Below are positions 17,810-27,759 of a stretch of DNA of 45,995 nt, piece after piece. The notes below the pieces were generated by a model. The model worked only from the letters and a program-made list of their open reading frames with translations. It was not told the origin of the DNA and did no database searches. This DNA is from Bacteroidota bacterium (GTDB taxonomy: Bacteria; Bacteroidota; Ignavibacteria; Tepidaquicellales; Tepidaquicellaceae), in contig JAFDZQ010000030.1 of the NCBI GenBank assembly GCA_018266895.1, forward strand, positions 1-45,995, written 5' to 3'. The stretch's first letter is position 1, and each line of letters opens with the position of its first letter. Position numbers and translations under genes: made by a program.

Positions 17810-19117
17810 CTATTTCAGCAGGATCATAGTTCTGGTTTGAACAAAATTACCGGTTTCCAGTTTATAAAAATAAACACCGCTTGGCAATTCAATTCCGTTT
17901 TTTGCTGATCGTGCGTCAAATTCTACAGAATAATTCCCTGCGTTTTGTTTTTCATTAATTAAAGTTACAACTTCCTTTCCCAGTGCATCAAATACTTTTA
18001 AAGAAACATTATTGTCCTGATTATACAACTCATATCTTATAATTGTTTTCGGATTGAAAGGGTTTGGATAGTTCTGATAAAGTACAAAAGTTTCAGGATC
18101 TGCCGTTTCGTTATGATTTAAAATTCCTGAAGCGGGGTTGTAATACTTAAGAATTGCACCGCCATATCCTACAGCCCAACCGTTTGAAGTATCAGTAAAG
18201 CAAAGATCTTCAATTCTGATGCTGTCAGGAGTATAAATAGCTCTCCATGAATATCCGGTATCCGAAGAATAAACAAACCTGTGACCAACTGCAATCCATG
18301 CTTCTGATCGGGTTCTGAAATCAAGAGATGTCGCGACTCCGAAAATTCCGAGAGTATCGTAATTCCAGTTCAGACCGGAATTTGTAGTTTTAACATAACT
18401 TGAACCATATTCAAAATCTCCTCCGACGGCAATGACTCTGTTCAGATCATTGATATAAAGATCATTCAGAGGTTCAGGACCAACTATTGAAATGTACCAG
18501 AGGTTGCCTCCGTTTGTAGTTTTCCACATAGATCCGGCGAGATCTCTGAATCCGCCGCTTGCAAAACCGTACTGAGAGTCAAAAAATTTAATATGTTCGA
18601 CAGGAAGAATGAAAGTGGAAGCGGTATCAATATCTGCCGGATTCCAGACAATTCCGCCGTCAGTTGTTTTAAAAATACCTCCCGGAGATCCGCCCGAGAA
18701 TCCGTTCATCTGATCGAGGAAATAAATTGATTTCAGAAAACGGTTTGAATCCGCAAACATGGATCTGTTCCAGTTGACTCCTCCGTTTGTAGTACGGAGC
18801 AAGATGGTACCGAGATAACTTCCTGAATCAGGGTAAACGTCCCAGGATACAGCCCAGCCGTAGTTTTCATTTAAAAAAAATATATCTAAAATATAATTAT
18901 CGACATAAGTACTCTGCTGAGTCCAGTTTACTCCCTGATTAGTCGTGCGGAATACGACTCCTGAATCACCTGCAATCCATCCTGTTGTGTTGTTTAAGAA
19001 GAACACTTCAGTAAGTATTACTGAAGTCGGGCTTGGATTCCGGATCCAGTAATTCTGTGAATAAACTTCAGTCTTTAACAGAATGAAGAAAAGGATAATG
19101 AAAAGTATTTTGATCAT
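17810..19117 (-). CDS. T9SS type A sorted protein with Ycf48/BNR-like propeller repeats
   Basis: I start this 435-residue protein at the ATG giving MIKILFIILFFILLKTEVYS with mature Gln21, because this places a normal signal peptide at the N-terminus; a start 30 codons upstream would bury it. Repeats of the form VFFLNNTTGWIAGDSG, VFRTTNQGVNW, IYFLDQMNGFSGG and IFKTTDGGIVW make a beta-propeller up to about residue 330. The C-terminal 85 residues are a T9SS sorting domain: YQNYPNPFNPKTIIRYEL, VFDALGKEVVTLINE, LPSGVYFYKLETG and a terminal MILLK. It resembles the 13088-14347 protein in layout and may share a role at the cell surface. The ligand is unknown. Confidence 0.88.
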   Translation of the reverse strand: MIKILFIILFFILLKTEVYSQNYWIRNPSPTSVILTEVFFLNNTTGWIAGDSGVVFRTTNQGVNWTQQSTYVDNYILDIFFLNENYGWAVSWDVYPDSGSYLGTILLRTTNGGVNWNRSMFADSNRFLKSIYFLDQMNGFSGGSPGGIFKTTDGGIVWNPADIDTASTFILPVEHIKFFDSQYGFASGGFRDLAGSMWKTTNGGNLWYISIVGPEPLNDLYINDLNRVIAVGGDFEYGSSYVKTTNSGLNWNYDTLGIFGVATSLDFRTRSEAWIAVGHRFVYSSDTGYSWRAIYTPDSIRIEDLCFTDTSNGWAVGYGGAILKYYNPASGILNHNETADPETFVLYQNYPNPFNPKTIIRYELYNQDNNVSLKVFDALGKEVVTLINEKQNAGNYSVEFDARSAKNGIELPSGVYFYKLETGNFVQTRTMILLK

Positions 19118-19466
19118 AATAAACCGGAATCTCTGAATTTTCAGTGAGTTATTCATAAAAATTAATTTTAATGAAAAATATTGTCCCTTTAAATTAAACA
19201 AAATCATCTTTTATAAAAATTAAAAAATAGTTACTCATGTTTGAAGATTTGCAATTGCAAATTAAAGTTAAACAAACGCGTATTTTTATCCGAATTTTTT
19301 TAAACACGAAAGTAAAAGTTAAAACTGTCATAAAGAATATTGTAAAGAATTTTTACTTCAGGAATTTTTTAATTGTCACTTCAATTTAACAGAAACAAAA
19401 AAGCCGTGAAGTAAATTACCTCACGGCTTAGAGATTCCGGTTTTGTGAAAGGGAATGAAGTTCAGT
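19118..19466. other. intergenic region between two minus-strand T9SS genes
   Basis: A/T-rich spacer holding the terminator of the upstream 19467-22688 gene and presumably the promoter of the 17810-19117 gene. No ORF or RNA gene is seen. Confidence 0.5.
19397..19429 (-). terminator. Rho-independent terminator of the 19467-22688 gene
   Basis: On the minus strand AAGCCGTGA pairs with TCACGGCTT (19421-19429 with 19401-19409), and the inner GTAA/TTAC can extend the stem after one mismatch. A T6 tract follows at 19402-19397. It lies 38 bp beyond the stop codon. Confidence 0.9.
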
Positions 19467-22400
19467 TTATTTTACAACCATCATTTTCTTAGTTGCAATA
19501 AAGCTGCTCCCGTTTCCTTCGGCTGAAATTCTGTAGAAGTATACTCCGCTTGAAAGTGATGAAGCATTAAAGCTTATGGTATAATAACCGGCAGTCTTAA
19601 ATTCATTTACAAGTGTTGATACTTCTTTACCTGATATGTCAAACAGTTTTATACTAACCTTTCCGTCAAAAGGCAAAGCGTAATTAATCTTTGTTGACGG
19701 GTTATAAGGATTCGGATAATTCTGTGACAGATCATACTTGTCAGGAACTCCGATATTTACTTCATTGCTTAAATTGAAATATGCGAAGTTTCCGTTCAAA
19801 TCGGTTTGCTTCAATCTGTAATTATATTTTCCTGAAGCTACATTCCTGTCAGTGAATGAATAGTTAACAGGAGAAGTTGTCGTTCCGCTTCCTGATACAT
19901 AACCTACTTTTGACCAGTTACCGTTTGTAACAGTTCTTTCAATGTCAAATCCTGAGTTGTTTGTTTCGGTAGCAGTTGTCCAGTTTAAGTTAACACTGTT
20001 ACCGTTTATAACTGAAACAAAAGATGTCAATTCTACCGGCAGAGGTTTATCAAATCCGATATGGCAAATTGCCTGATTATTGCACAGATCGGAAACAATA
20101 ATAGTTATTTCCTTAACTGCTGTAAGATCACAGGTAGAGGTTACTCTGCCGTGAACAAGGATATCTGAACCCTGATAAGGTACCGGAACAACAGGATCAA
20201 ATACGATGTCATTGCAGCCGAGAGTCGGAAGAATTACATCAAGCTTAATCTGATCTGTTCCGTTAAGAGGAAGATTCGGATCAGATCCGAGTATATCAAA
20301 TGTGAAATAATAAGCGCCCGGATGATTAGGGTCAAAAGGTACCGAAACTATACTTCCGCATCCAAAGCCGGTGAATACAGTTGAGTCGTGTACAGGTCCT
20401 ACCACATGATGTAAAACACCGTTTGAAAGTGTAATAGTTGGTATTGCCGGATTAGGACACGGCAGACTGTTACCTGCCAGGGCAAAATCAGAGAAAGTAT
20501 TCAGACCGCTGACGGTCAAAATATTTCCTGCCCTTGTTGTCGGCATACAAACCCAAGATGCAGTTAAATCCGCTCTCTTGAGAATATACAGGCTGTCTGG
20601 ATCTGAGAATGACAATCCGTTTAAATCAATCGAAATATCATACAGCGCATAACCGTTTTTATCATTCCCGGTATATGTAGTTGTATACCAGTTTTTGGAA
20701 TAAATGATAGAAGGTGTATAGACAGCGCCGTTAGGTGAAGTTGCAGTAGCATTAACAGCAATTTCAACACTTGCAGTTGAAGGCGGATAGTTATTTGAAT
20801 GTTCAGTAAGTGAAAATTCGCCGCCTCCAGGATTATCATAATCAGTATTTCCCCCGGTCAGTAACGGATTTGCTGAAGAGAAATCAAATGATTTGAATGA
20901 ACCTGTATAATTTTCAATTGATTTAAAGTTTGTTTTACTATAACTGATATCCTGATTTAAATTCGCCAAAGGTCTGAGACCTACTGTAGTAAAGTTTACA
21001 TTAACAAGTGGATTACAGGAATATGAGCCCGGAGCAGTTACCGGATTTGAACAATATACATCAGCATTGGTAGCAATAAAATTATCAATATACAAATTAT
21101 TTCCGAAAGCACTTACACCTCTGAAACCAATTATAACGTTTGGATTGTTTGCATAAGCCAGCAGGTCGATAGTTTCATGTCTCCATTCACCTGAATTAGC
21201 CGGAATATAGCTTGTTGTGCTTGGCAATAAAGTTGCAAGCGATGGAGCCGAACTGTTTCCTTTTCTGTAAGGAACAGGAACATCAGTGAATGTAGCGCCG
21301 CAGTCCGTAGATATTAAAACCTGCAATGAATCATCTTCAGATGAAAAAGTCCTGTATGCAGCGTAGAAATGAATTACAGGATTTGATAATCCGGTGAAAT
21401 CAAGAGGAGGAGATCTTAAAATTGCTGCATTGCCCCCTGATATATTATAAAAATTGCATCTTGCAGCGGTATCATTCAATTTTCCCGCAGCATTTGTAAC
21501 AGTCGGCTGCAGCAGCCATAAATTTGCCGTTCCTGAAACAGTCCATCCCGCAGCATTTGTAAATGTTTCTACATACGGAAAAGTACTGACAGAATTTAAT
21601 ACTGTATAAAGAATTGTAGATGTATCGTTTGCAGGGATCTGATCACCCGGTAACTGAGTGAAACTCTGTATAATATGAGTTCCGGGCAAAAGAACAAGAC
21701 CTGTAAATATGATATTTTCAGAAGCATCCTGAACAAGACTTAATGTTGTAAATTTAGTTTCAACATTCAGACCGTCAATTCTTAAAACAACAGGCACTCC
21801 CGCCGGTTGTGTGATTGTACCAAGATTTTTTGCGGTAGCGGTAAAAATTTCCGTTGTACCAATACACACCGGTGACAAGGGATTTGCCGTTAATGCCGTA
21901 ACTGCCATATCATCAGGTGAAGCAGGAACTCCGAATCTTGTTTCAGGTCGGAAAACAGATGCTCCGCCTGTGCTCCCGCCGACAGTCTGAGACTGATATG
22001 TTAATAACAAAGTACCGACTCCGACATTAGTACAGAAAACGTTAGGTGCGCCTAATGGCGTCGGTAATACTGCGTCAGTTGTCTTGTATACGAAGATAAG
22101 TATGACCGCATTTCCCGGTGTAGGTGTGTATGAAGATGTACCGGGTCCGCCTGCCGGGACATCAATATTTATTTCTGCAAGTCCTGCGGGGATAGTAATT
22201 GTGCCGTCAATAACTTTTGTATAACCTGCACCGTTTGTATCAATAAAAGTGCCGGCTATTGTTGTAGCCGTTGCAACAGTGTCCTTTAAATATACTCTTA
22301 TCTTTCCCGTTGAAGAAGTGCTTTGCGCTGTCGGTCCGGTAGCTGCAGGAGGTGAAGGAACATTCCATCTCCAGCCGACTGAATTTACAACTCCGGAAAA

Positions 22401-22688
22401 TCCTGAAGCTGTCATTTCAGCAGCTGTTATAATATATTTTGTATTAATAAATCTGCGCGAACCCTGAGGAGCTCTTCCGTTACCTGATGTTGAATTATTA
22501 CCCGGAAGGACCGTTGTCAGTGATTGAACATTCAATGGACCTGACCCGTCTATATTGGGATTTTGTGAACTGACTGTATTTATGTCATTTGAATTATTTC
22601 TTTTAGGAGCATTGTCCTGAGATAAAACCGGAGAACAAAATACTATAGCCAATAAGCTTACTAAAAGAAAACCTGTAATCGTTTTCAT
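19467..22688 (-). CDS. large multidomain T9SS type A sorted secreted protein
   Basis: The 1073-residue protein has a signal peptide (cleavage after PVLS, mature Gln24) and an N-terminal beta-rich region. An adhesion-type Ig-like domain (CARDB-like: MAVTALTANPLSPVCIG, IFTATAKNLGT) lies near 255-370. A MAM-like jelly-roll lies at about 375-540, with WRHETIDLLAYANNP and FGNNLYIDNF. Further Ig-like segments follow, then a fibronectin-like LPVELTSFVSVI, LNWTTATETNNSGFDIER block. The C-terminus is a T9SS domain with LSQNYPNPYNPSTKINYALP, LFDISGKEVSTLVNEF and KKMMVVK. The last 190 residues closely resemble those of the 9844-10953 protein. It is divergent from the dockerin-type array. Adhesion or matrix binding is plausible; no enzyme motif is visible. 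Confidence 0.88.
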   Translation of the reverse strand: MKTITGFLLVSLLAIVFCSPVLSQDNAPKRNNSNDINTVSSQNPNIDGSGPLNVQSLTTVLPGNNSTSGNGRAPQGSRRFINTKYIITAAEMTASGFSGVVNSVGWRWNVPSPPAATGPTAQSTSSTGKIRVYLKDTVATATTIAGTFIDTNGAGYTKVIDGTITIPAGLAEINIDVPAGGPGTSSYTPTPGNAVILIFVYKTTDAVLPTPLGAPNVFCTNVGVGTLLLTYQSQTVGGSTGGASVFRPETRFGVPASPDDMAVTALTANPLSPVCIGTTEIFTATAKNLGTITQPAGVPVVLRIDGLNVETKFTTLSLVQDASENIIFTGLVLLPGTHIIQSFTQLPGDQIPANDTSTILYTVLNSVSTFPYVETFTNAAGWTVSGTANLWLLQPTVTNAAGKLNDTAARCNFYNISGGNAAILRSPPLDFTGLSNPVIHFYAAYRTFSSEDDSLQVLISTDCGATFTDVPVPYRKGNSSAPSLATLLPSTTSYIPANSGEWRHETIDLLAYANNPNVIIGFRGVSAFGNNLYIDNFIATNADVYCSNPVTAPGSYSCNPLVNVNFTTVGLRPLANLNQDISYSKTNFKSIENYTGSFKSFDFSSANPLLTGGNTDYDNPGGGEFSLTEHSNNYPPSTASVEIAVNATATSPNGAVYTPSIIYSKNWYTTTYTGNDKNGYALYDISIDLNGLSFSDPDSLYILKRADLTASWVCMPTTRAGNILTVSGLNTFSDFALAGNSLPCPNPAIPTITLSNGVLHHVVGPVHDSTVFTGFGCGSIVSVPFDPNHPGAYYFTFDILGSDPNLPLNGTDQIKLDVILPTLGCNDIVFDPVVPVPYQGSDILVHGRVTSTCDLTAVKEITIIVSDLCNNQAICHIGFDKPLPVELTSFVSVINGNSVNLNWTTATETNNSGFDIERTVTNGNWSKVGYVSGSGTTTSPVNYSFTDRNVASGKYNYRLKQTDLNGNFAYFNLSNEVNIGVPDKYDLSQNYPNPYNPSTKINYALPFDGKVSIKLFDISGKEVSTLVNEFKTAGYYTISFNASSLSSGVYFYRISAEGNGSSFIATKKMMVVK

Positions 22689-23270
22689 AATTTTTCTTTT
22701 ATTTAATTTAGTAAATATGCTTTATGAGCTGAAGTCTTATGTATGTTTAATTCGGAAATTCTTGTAAGGTCTTTTCTGAGAGACTTCCTAGAAACAGGAA
22801 TGATCTTTGAAGAATATGAAAGATGTCTGCCCTCCTTTCATTGCAGTTTAGAATGGTTATTGGAAACTAATCTATTTTATTTTGAAAATAAATTTAAATT
22901 TTAATGACAGCTAAAATAAAAAGTATTATGAATCAATATCAGACAGCGGTTTTTGTTTAATAAAATGCATATCCGTCCGATTGCTGCAAAAATTTAAACC
23001 GCTTTCGGTTTAAACATGAAATTTTTTACTTACATAATTGCTCATAATTTCTTAACGGCATTTTTTAGCAGGCGGGTTTAATTTGAATATATATAAATCA
23101 AATTGAGTTATTTTTAGAAAACAAATAAAATATTCTCATTCAGAATTATACTGAACGGAGTTAAAAAAAAATGTATACATATTGATAAATTACAGTTGAT
23201 TATTAATATCATTAAGAATATTTTGTGCAAAACACATCTTTTGGCAATTCAATTAATGAAAGGGAAAAAA
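22689..23270. other. divergent intergenic region upstream of the BNR/dockerin array
   Basis: This 582-bp A/T-rich region lies between the divergent T9SS gene and the first array gene. It has no convincing ORF or RNA gene. It contains one strong perfect hairpin (listed separately). An in-frame TTG at 23196 could extend the downstream gene, but it would put 25 residues before the signal peptide and is not used. Confidence 0.55.
22993..23027 (+). promoter_or_regulatory. perfect hairpin in the leader of the array
   Basis: TTTAAACCG (22993-23001) pairs perfectly with CGGTTTAAA (23006-23014) around a 4-nt loop. A T6 tract begins 8 nt later, at 23022-23027. It lies about 245 bp before the first array gene and about 305 bp from the divergent gene. 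No upstream transcript needs ending here, so an attenuator or operator is plausible. The function is unproven. Confidence 0.35.
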
Positions 23271-26200
23271 ATGAAAAAACTTTTATTTCTTCTGCCGGTT
23301 TTATCCTTATCTTTATTTTTATTCATGGGTCAGAAATCACAGGACAGACCCGAAAAATGGAACATTGATCAGCGAATGACAAGAATGATACAGCAAAGCG
23401 AGTATATTCCTTTGCCTCAGAATGATAATGTAATATTCAGCACATCTACCAGATATATTTCCACGCCTAGCGGAGTTTATGCTGTATCTCCTAACTTCAG
23501 AGTTCATCCGAGTGCAGGAACACAGAGTGAAGTTCCTATTACAAGGCATCCTTCAAATCAGCTGATAATGCTTGGTTCAGCTAATACATTCAGAGGAGGT
23601 TCTACATTCAGTACCGGAGTATATGTTACAACTGACGGCGGCGTAACCTGGTTTGGGAGCGATACTTTAAACAACGGCGGATTCAGTTACGGCGATCCGG
23701 GACCGATGATTGACAAGAACGGAATATTTTTAATGTCCTATATTACCACAACCGGCTCAATGGGAGCGAGTTATTCTTCAAACAACGGAATTAACTGGGC
23801 TCCGACAGTAACTTTTCCCGGTGCTTCAACGAGCGCTGATAAAAATTTATCCGGAACCGATGATGCTCCTTCAAGCGCTTATTACGGAAGAAGTTACACT
23901 GTTTATACGGAGTTTGCAGGAACATATACTAACAGGATCGTCATTTCATATACTACAAACGGCGGAGTAAGCTGGTCAACTATTGCTCCTGTCAGTCCTC
24001 CTCCTTCCACCGGTCATCATCATCAGGGCTGTGATGTAAGAATCGGACCTAACGGAGAAGTATATGTAGTATGGGCTAACTGTACGACAAACGGACAAAA
24101 TTCAACTGAAGATTCGCTGGGATTTGCCAAATCAACAAACGGCGGAGTTAACTGGGTAGTCGCAACTAACAGCGCCGATAACATGAATGGTATAAGATCA
24201 GCAAGTATGTTCAACAGCATCAGAACAAACGGATTTCCAAGAATTGATGTCGACAGATCCGGCGGAGCAAGAAACGGATGGATTTATGTGGTTACTGCCG
24301 AAAAAACTGTTGCGCCTGCAACAGACGTATCTGATGTTATACTTCACCGTTCAACAAACGGCGGAACTACATGGACAGCATCAAGAGTAAATCAGGATGC
24401 TCCCGGAAACGGAAAATATCAGTATATGCCTGCTGTAAGAGTAGATGAGTACGGCGGTGTAAATATAAATTATTATGACACCAGAAACATACCTACAAAT
24501 GATTCTGCTCAGATTTATGTGTCCAGATCGATTGACGGTGGAAGTACATGGTCGGAAATTCTAGTCTCAGATCATAAATTTAAACCAAAGCCAATATCCG
24601 GATTAGCAACGGGATATCAGGGAGATTATATCGGAATAACATCAGGTAACGGAAAGATATGGCCTTACTGGGCTGATGATATAACAGGTGCTTATCAGGC
24701 ATGGATTGCCTCAATAGATATCGGACCTTCAATTGTTCATACACCTTTACCGAATACTGAACAGCTCACGGGTAATTATACTGTTAACTGCGTAATTACG
24801 CCATCCGGCTCAGGAATTAATCCTTCAAAGACAAAATTATTCTGGTCAAGAAATAATCCTTTGATAACTGACAGTCTGCTTATGACCAATTCCAGCGGAA
24901 CAAACTGGACTGCAAATATTCCTGCAAACGGAGCAGCAGCTACTTACAGATATTATATTAAAACTTCTGACAGTCTTAACAGAGTTGCAACTTATCCTTC
25001 AGGAGCTCCTTCAATTCTTAATTCATTTATAGCATCTCCTGACAATACAAATCCTGTCATCACTCATTCACCATTAGGTAATCAACCGAAGCCGCTCTGG
25101 CCTTCGACAGTTGCAGCAACAGTAACTGACAATCTGGGACTGGATTCAGTATGGGTAAAATGGTATAAAAATACACCAACACCCGTAAAGCAGTTTAAGC
25201 TGATAAACGGCGGAGGCAGCAGTTTCAGTGCACCGTTTAATTCCCTGAATTCAGATGTCGCTATCGGCGATGTAATTTATTATAAAATATTTGCACAGGA
25301 TAATTCATTAGCGCATCACAGAGATTCCACATCGCAATACAGTTTTACAATAATAGATCAAATACTCTGTGAAGGATTCTCTTCAGCAACATTTCCTCCC
25401 GATTTCTGGACGCTTAGTCCTTCAGGATCTTTCTGGACAAGAGATGCAGTCAGCAGTTACGGGATAGGAACAGGTTCAGCAAAATATGATTTCTGGTCTT
25501 CGCCAACCGGAACCACAGAATCAATAATTACTCTTGCTTTTGGTTCATCAGTAAACGGGGATTCTCTTAAATTTCATAATGCTTACGCTCCGTATTCTTC
25601 AGGTACAGATTCGCTTATAATCGAAAGTTCAACAAATGCAGGAAGTACATATTCAACACTTGTAAGAATGTACGGAAATGCTACAGCAACTATCGGAAGC
25701 AGCAATACTCTAAATACAACAACAACTCTTACTTCAGTATTTATTCCTACAAGTTCTCAGTGGCTTACAAAGAATTTCACTTTGCCGGTTGGCACTAACA
25801 TGATAAAATTTACTGCAAAAAGCGGATACGGAAATAATCTTTACATAGACAGCATTTGTAAAGTAGCAGGCACTCCTCCTCCTCCTCCGCCTGTAGTAAC
25901 ATCTTCCAATGATTCAATTGTAGTTAACATGCCGGTAGGAAATGATTCGACGACGAGAAATCTGCTGATAGGAAACACAGGCGGATCTGCACTGAACTGG
26001 TCTCTTACAGAACTTAATGCGGTTTTCGACAATAATAATCAGCGGAGTAATTTTAACAAAGATCAGATATCTGAAATGATTAATCTGCCTAAAGATTCAA
26101 AAGACAAGTATCACGGTCCTGACGTAACTGACGGTTCAGGCGGACCTGATGTATTCGGTTATATCTGGAAAGACAGTGACGAACCGGGCGGACCTGCATT

Positions 26201-27587
26201 TAACTGGGTTGACATATCCGGTACAGGAACTGCTATTACAACATGGACAAACGGAACAGGTGACGACGGCTCTGTCGTAGTTCCTCTTCCTTCAGCATTT
26301 ACATATTACGGAAACAGTTATTCACAGCTAAAGATCTGTACAAACGGATGGGTTTCGTTTGATGTCTCTTCAACAAATGTAGCTTACAGTAACACTTCCA
26401 TTCCGGATGCGGCTGAACCTAATAATGCAATTTACGGATTCTGGGACGATCTGGATGTCAGAACAAGCGGAACAATATATTATTACAATGACGCTGTTAA
26501 TAACCGATTCATTGTTGAATATAAAGACGTGCCTCATTACAGCACGGGCGGACCTTATACTTTTGAAATAATCCTTAATTATAACGGAAAAATAAATCTG
26601 CAATATCTGACATCATTAACACCGTTGAATTCAGCAACAGTAGGTAACGAAAATATTTCAAGCACTGACGGACTGCAGATGGTTTTCAACAATAATTATA
26701 TTCATGATAATCTTGCAATACTGATAGAAAAAGGCGGACTCCCGTGGGTCACTGAAAATCCTCTTGCAGGGTCGGTTGCTCCGGGTAATAATCAGAATGT
26801 CGCCGTAAAATTTTTCAACAACACACTTTCAGCAGGCACTTATACAGGCAAACTGCGAATTTCATCGAATGACCCTGTTACTCCGGCTAAGGATGTAAAA
26901 TTGAGACTGAATATAGGACTGGCTGTACCTTCATCCATAACTATGATCATACAGGGATTTTACAACGCAGGCTTAAACAGACTGAATCTCCGTGATACTG
27001 CAAGAGTCTATCTCAGGAATACGACTTCTCCGTACACTATCGTTGATTCTGCAAAAGCAGTGATTGACTCTGTTACTTTTACAGGTTCATTTTTATTTGC
27101 CAATGCACCGTCAGGTACTTATTATCTTCAGGTAAAAACCAGAAACGGAAATGAAACATGGAGCAAGGCAGGAGGTCAGCCGTTTATTCTCGGATCACCG
27201 TTCAGTTATAACTTTACAACAGCAGCTTCTCAGGCTTACAACAGTAATTTGATTCTGTCCGGCACCAAGTATTGCATATACAGCGGTGATGTAAATAAAG
27301 ACAGGGCAATTGATGCATCCGATTTAAGTCTTGTAGATAATGGGGGAAGTATAGGATATTCGGGTTATGTTGTAGAGGATGTTACCGGAGATTATTTCGT
27401 AGATGCAGCAGATCTTTCAATCGTGGATAATAATGTCGGCGTATATGCGGAGTATCCTCCCGGAGCAGGACCGGAATTAAATACTTTTATTAAGACAAAA
27501 TCACTGACAGGTTCGAAGACTGCAAAAAAAAATATTGAGTCCGGAAACACTTTAGAAAAAAAGAAAAACGACGACATTAAAAAATAA
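23271..27587 (+). CDS. giant secreted Asp-box propeller protein with nested Ig/nidogen-like domains, GFY module and dockerin-like end
   Basis: The start is the ATG giving MKKLLFLLPVLSLSLFLF, preceded by an AAAGGGAAAAA purine stretch; the protein has 1438 residues. The signal region is followed by PEKWNIDQ. Residues about 40-490 form a sialidase-like propeller with Asp boxes (TTDGGVTWFG, STNGGTTW, SIDGGSTWSE) and QGDYIGITSGNGKIWPYWADD. Sialidase active-site residues cannot be assigned. Two Ig-like repeats follow (490-690), then a MAM-like domain (700-865; GYGNNLYIDSI), a Pro6 hinge near 870, and an Ig-like domain apparently split by a nidogen-like insert (about 960-1140; YYGNSYSQLKICTNGWVSF). 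The GFY module (1220-1337) and a dockerin-like pair (DVNKDRAIDASD, DVTGDYFVDAAD) come next, ending in a Lys-rich tail. There is no T9SS domain. Confidence 0.87.
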   Translation: MKKLLFLLPVLSLSLFLFMGQKSQDRPEKWNIDQRMTRMIQQSEYIPLPQNDNVIFSTSTRYISTPSGVYAVSPNFRVHPSAGTQSEVPITRHPSNQLIMLGSANTFRGGSTFSTGVYVTTDGGVTWFGSDTLNNGGFSYGDPGPMIDKNGIFLMSYITTTGSMGASYSSNNGINWAPTVTFPGASTSADKNLSGTDDAPSSAYYGRSYTVYTEFAGTYTNRIVISYTTNGGVSWSTIAPVSPPPSTGHHHQGCDVRIGPNGEVYVVWANCTTNGQNSTEDSLGFAKSTNGGVNWVVATNSADNMNGIRSASMFNSIRTNGFPRIDVDRSGGARNGWIYVVTAEKTVAPATDVSDVILHRSTNGGTTWTASRVNQDAPGNGKYQYMPAVRVDEYGGVNINYYDTRNIPTNDSAQIYVSRSIDGGSTWSEILVSDHKFKPKPISGLATGYQGDYIGITSGNGKIWPYWADDITGAYQAWIASIDIGPSIVHTPLPNTEQLTGNYTVNCVITPSGSGINPSKTKLFWSRNNPLITDSLLMTNSSGTNWTANIPANGAAATYRYYIKTSDSLNRVATYPSGAPSILNSFIASPDNTNPVITHSPLGNQPKPLWPSTVAATVTDNLGLDSVWVKWYKNTPTPVKQFKLINGGGSSFSAPFNSLNSDVAIGDVIYYKIFAQDNSLAHHRDSTSQYSFTIIDQILCEGFSSATFPPDFWTLSPSGSFWTRDAVSSYGIGTGSAKYDFWSSPTGTTESIITLAFGSSVNGDSLKFHNAYAPYSSGTDSLIIESSTNAGSTYSTLVRMYGNATATIGSSNTLNTTTTLTSVFIPTSSQWLTKNFTLPVGTNMIKFTAKSGYGNNLYIDSICKVAGTPPPPPPVVTSSNDSIVVNMPVGNDSTTRNLLIGNTGGSALNWSLTELNAVFDNNNQRSNFNKDQISEMINLPKDSKDKYHGPDVTDGSGGPDVFGYIWKDSDEPGGPAFNWVDISGTGTAITTWTNGTGDDGSVVVPLPSAFTYYGNSYSQLKICTNGWVSFDVSSTNVAYSNTSIPDAAEPNNAIYGFWDDLDVRTSGTIYYYNDAVNNRFIVEYKDVPHYSTGGPYTFEIILNYNGKINLQYLTSLTPLNSATVGNENISSTDGLQMVFNNNYIHDNLAILIEKGGLPWVTENPLAGSVAPGNNQNVAVKFFNNTLSAGTYTGKLRISSNDPVTPAKDVKLRLNIGLAVPSSITMIIQGFYNAGLNRLNLRDTARVYLRNTTSPYTIVDSAKAVIDSVTFTGSFLFANAPSGTYYLQVKTRNGNETWSKAGGQPFILGSPFSYNFTTAASQAYNSNLILSGTKYCIYSGDVNKDRAIDASDLSLVDNGGSIGYSGYVVEDVTGDYFVDAADLSIVDNNVGVYAEYPPGAGPELNTFIKTKSLTGSKTAKKNIESGNTLEKKKNDDIKK

Positions 27588-27654
27588 TCTGTTTTGCTGA
27601 TCTTATTTTATCTTAAAAACAGTTTAAGTAACTTTATAAAAAGGCTGATGTTCA

Positions 27655-27684
27655 GGGAGCAATTTTATAAAACTGCTCCCTTTT
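27655..27684 (+). terminator. Rho-independent terminator after the first array gene
   Basis: GGGAGCA (27655-27661) pairs with TGCTCCC (27674-27680), followed by TTTT and more A/T. Unlike the other array terminators, it shares no sequence with them. Confidence 0.87.
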
Positions 27685-27759
27685 ATTTATTTAAATAGAA
27701 AAATTAATTTTAAATATTTTCAAAATATTTTTAAAACTAAAAAAGAAAGGAAAACGAGA

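Noticed and set aside
13088-19117. Photosystem II assembly role for the Ycf48-like proteins
   Set aside because: Ycf48-like repeats are common in non-photosynthetic surface proteins. Both proteins carry T9SS sorting domains, and no photosynthesis gene is present.
23196-23270. Longer N-terminus of the first array gene from a TTG
   Set aside because: It would add 25 residues before a normal signal peptide. The ATG at 23271 has a purine-rich stretch upstream and aligns with the paralog at 34033.
27629-27636. TAACTTTA as a promoter for the 27760 gene
   Set aside because: It lies upstream of the GGGAGCA terminator at 27655, so a transcript starting there would end before the gene.
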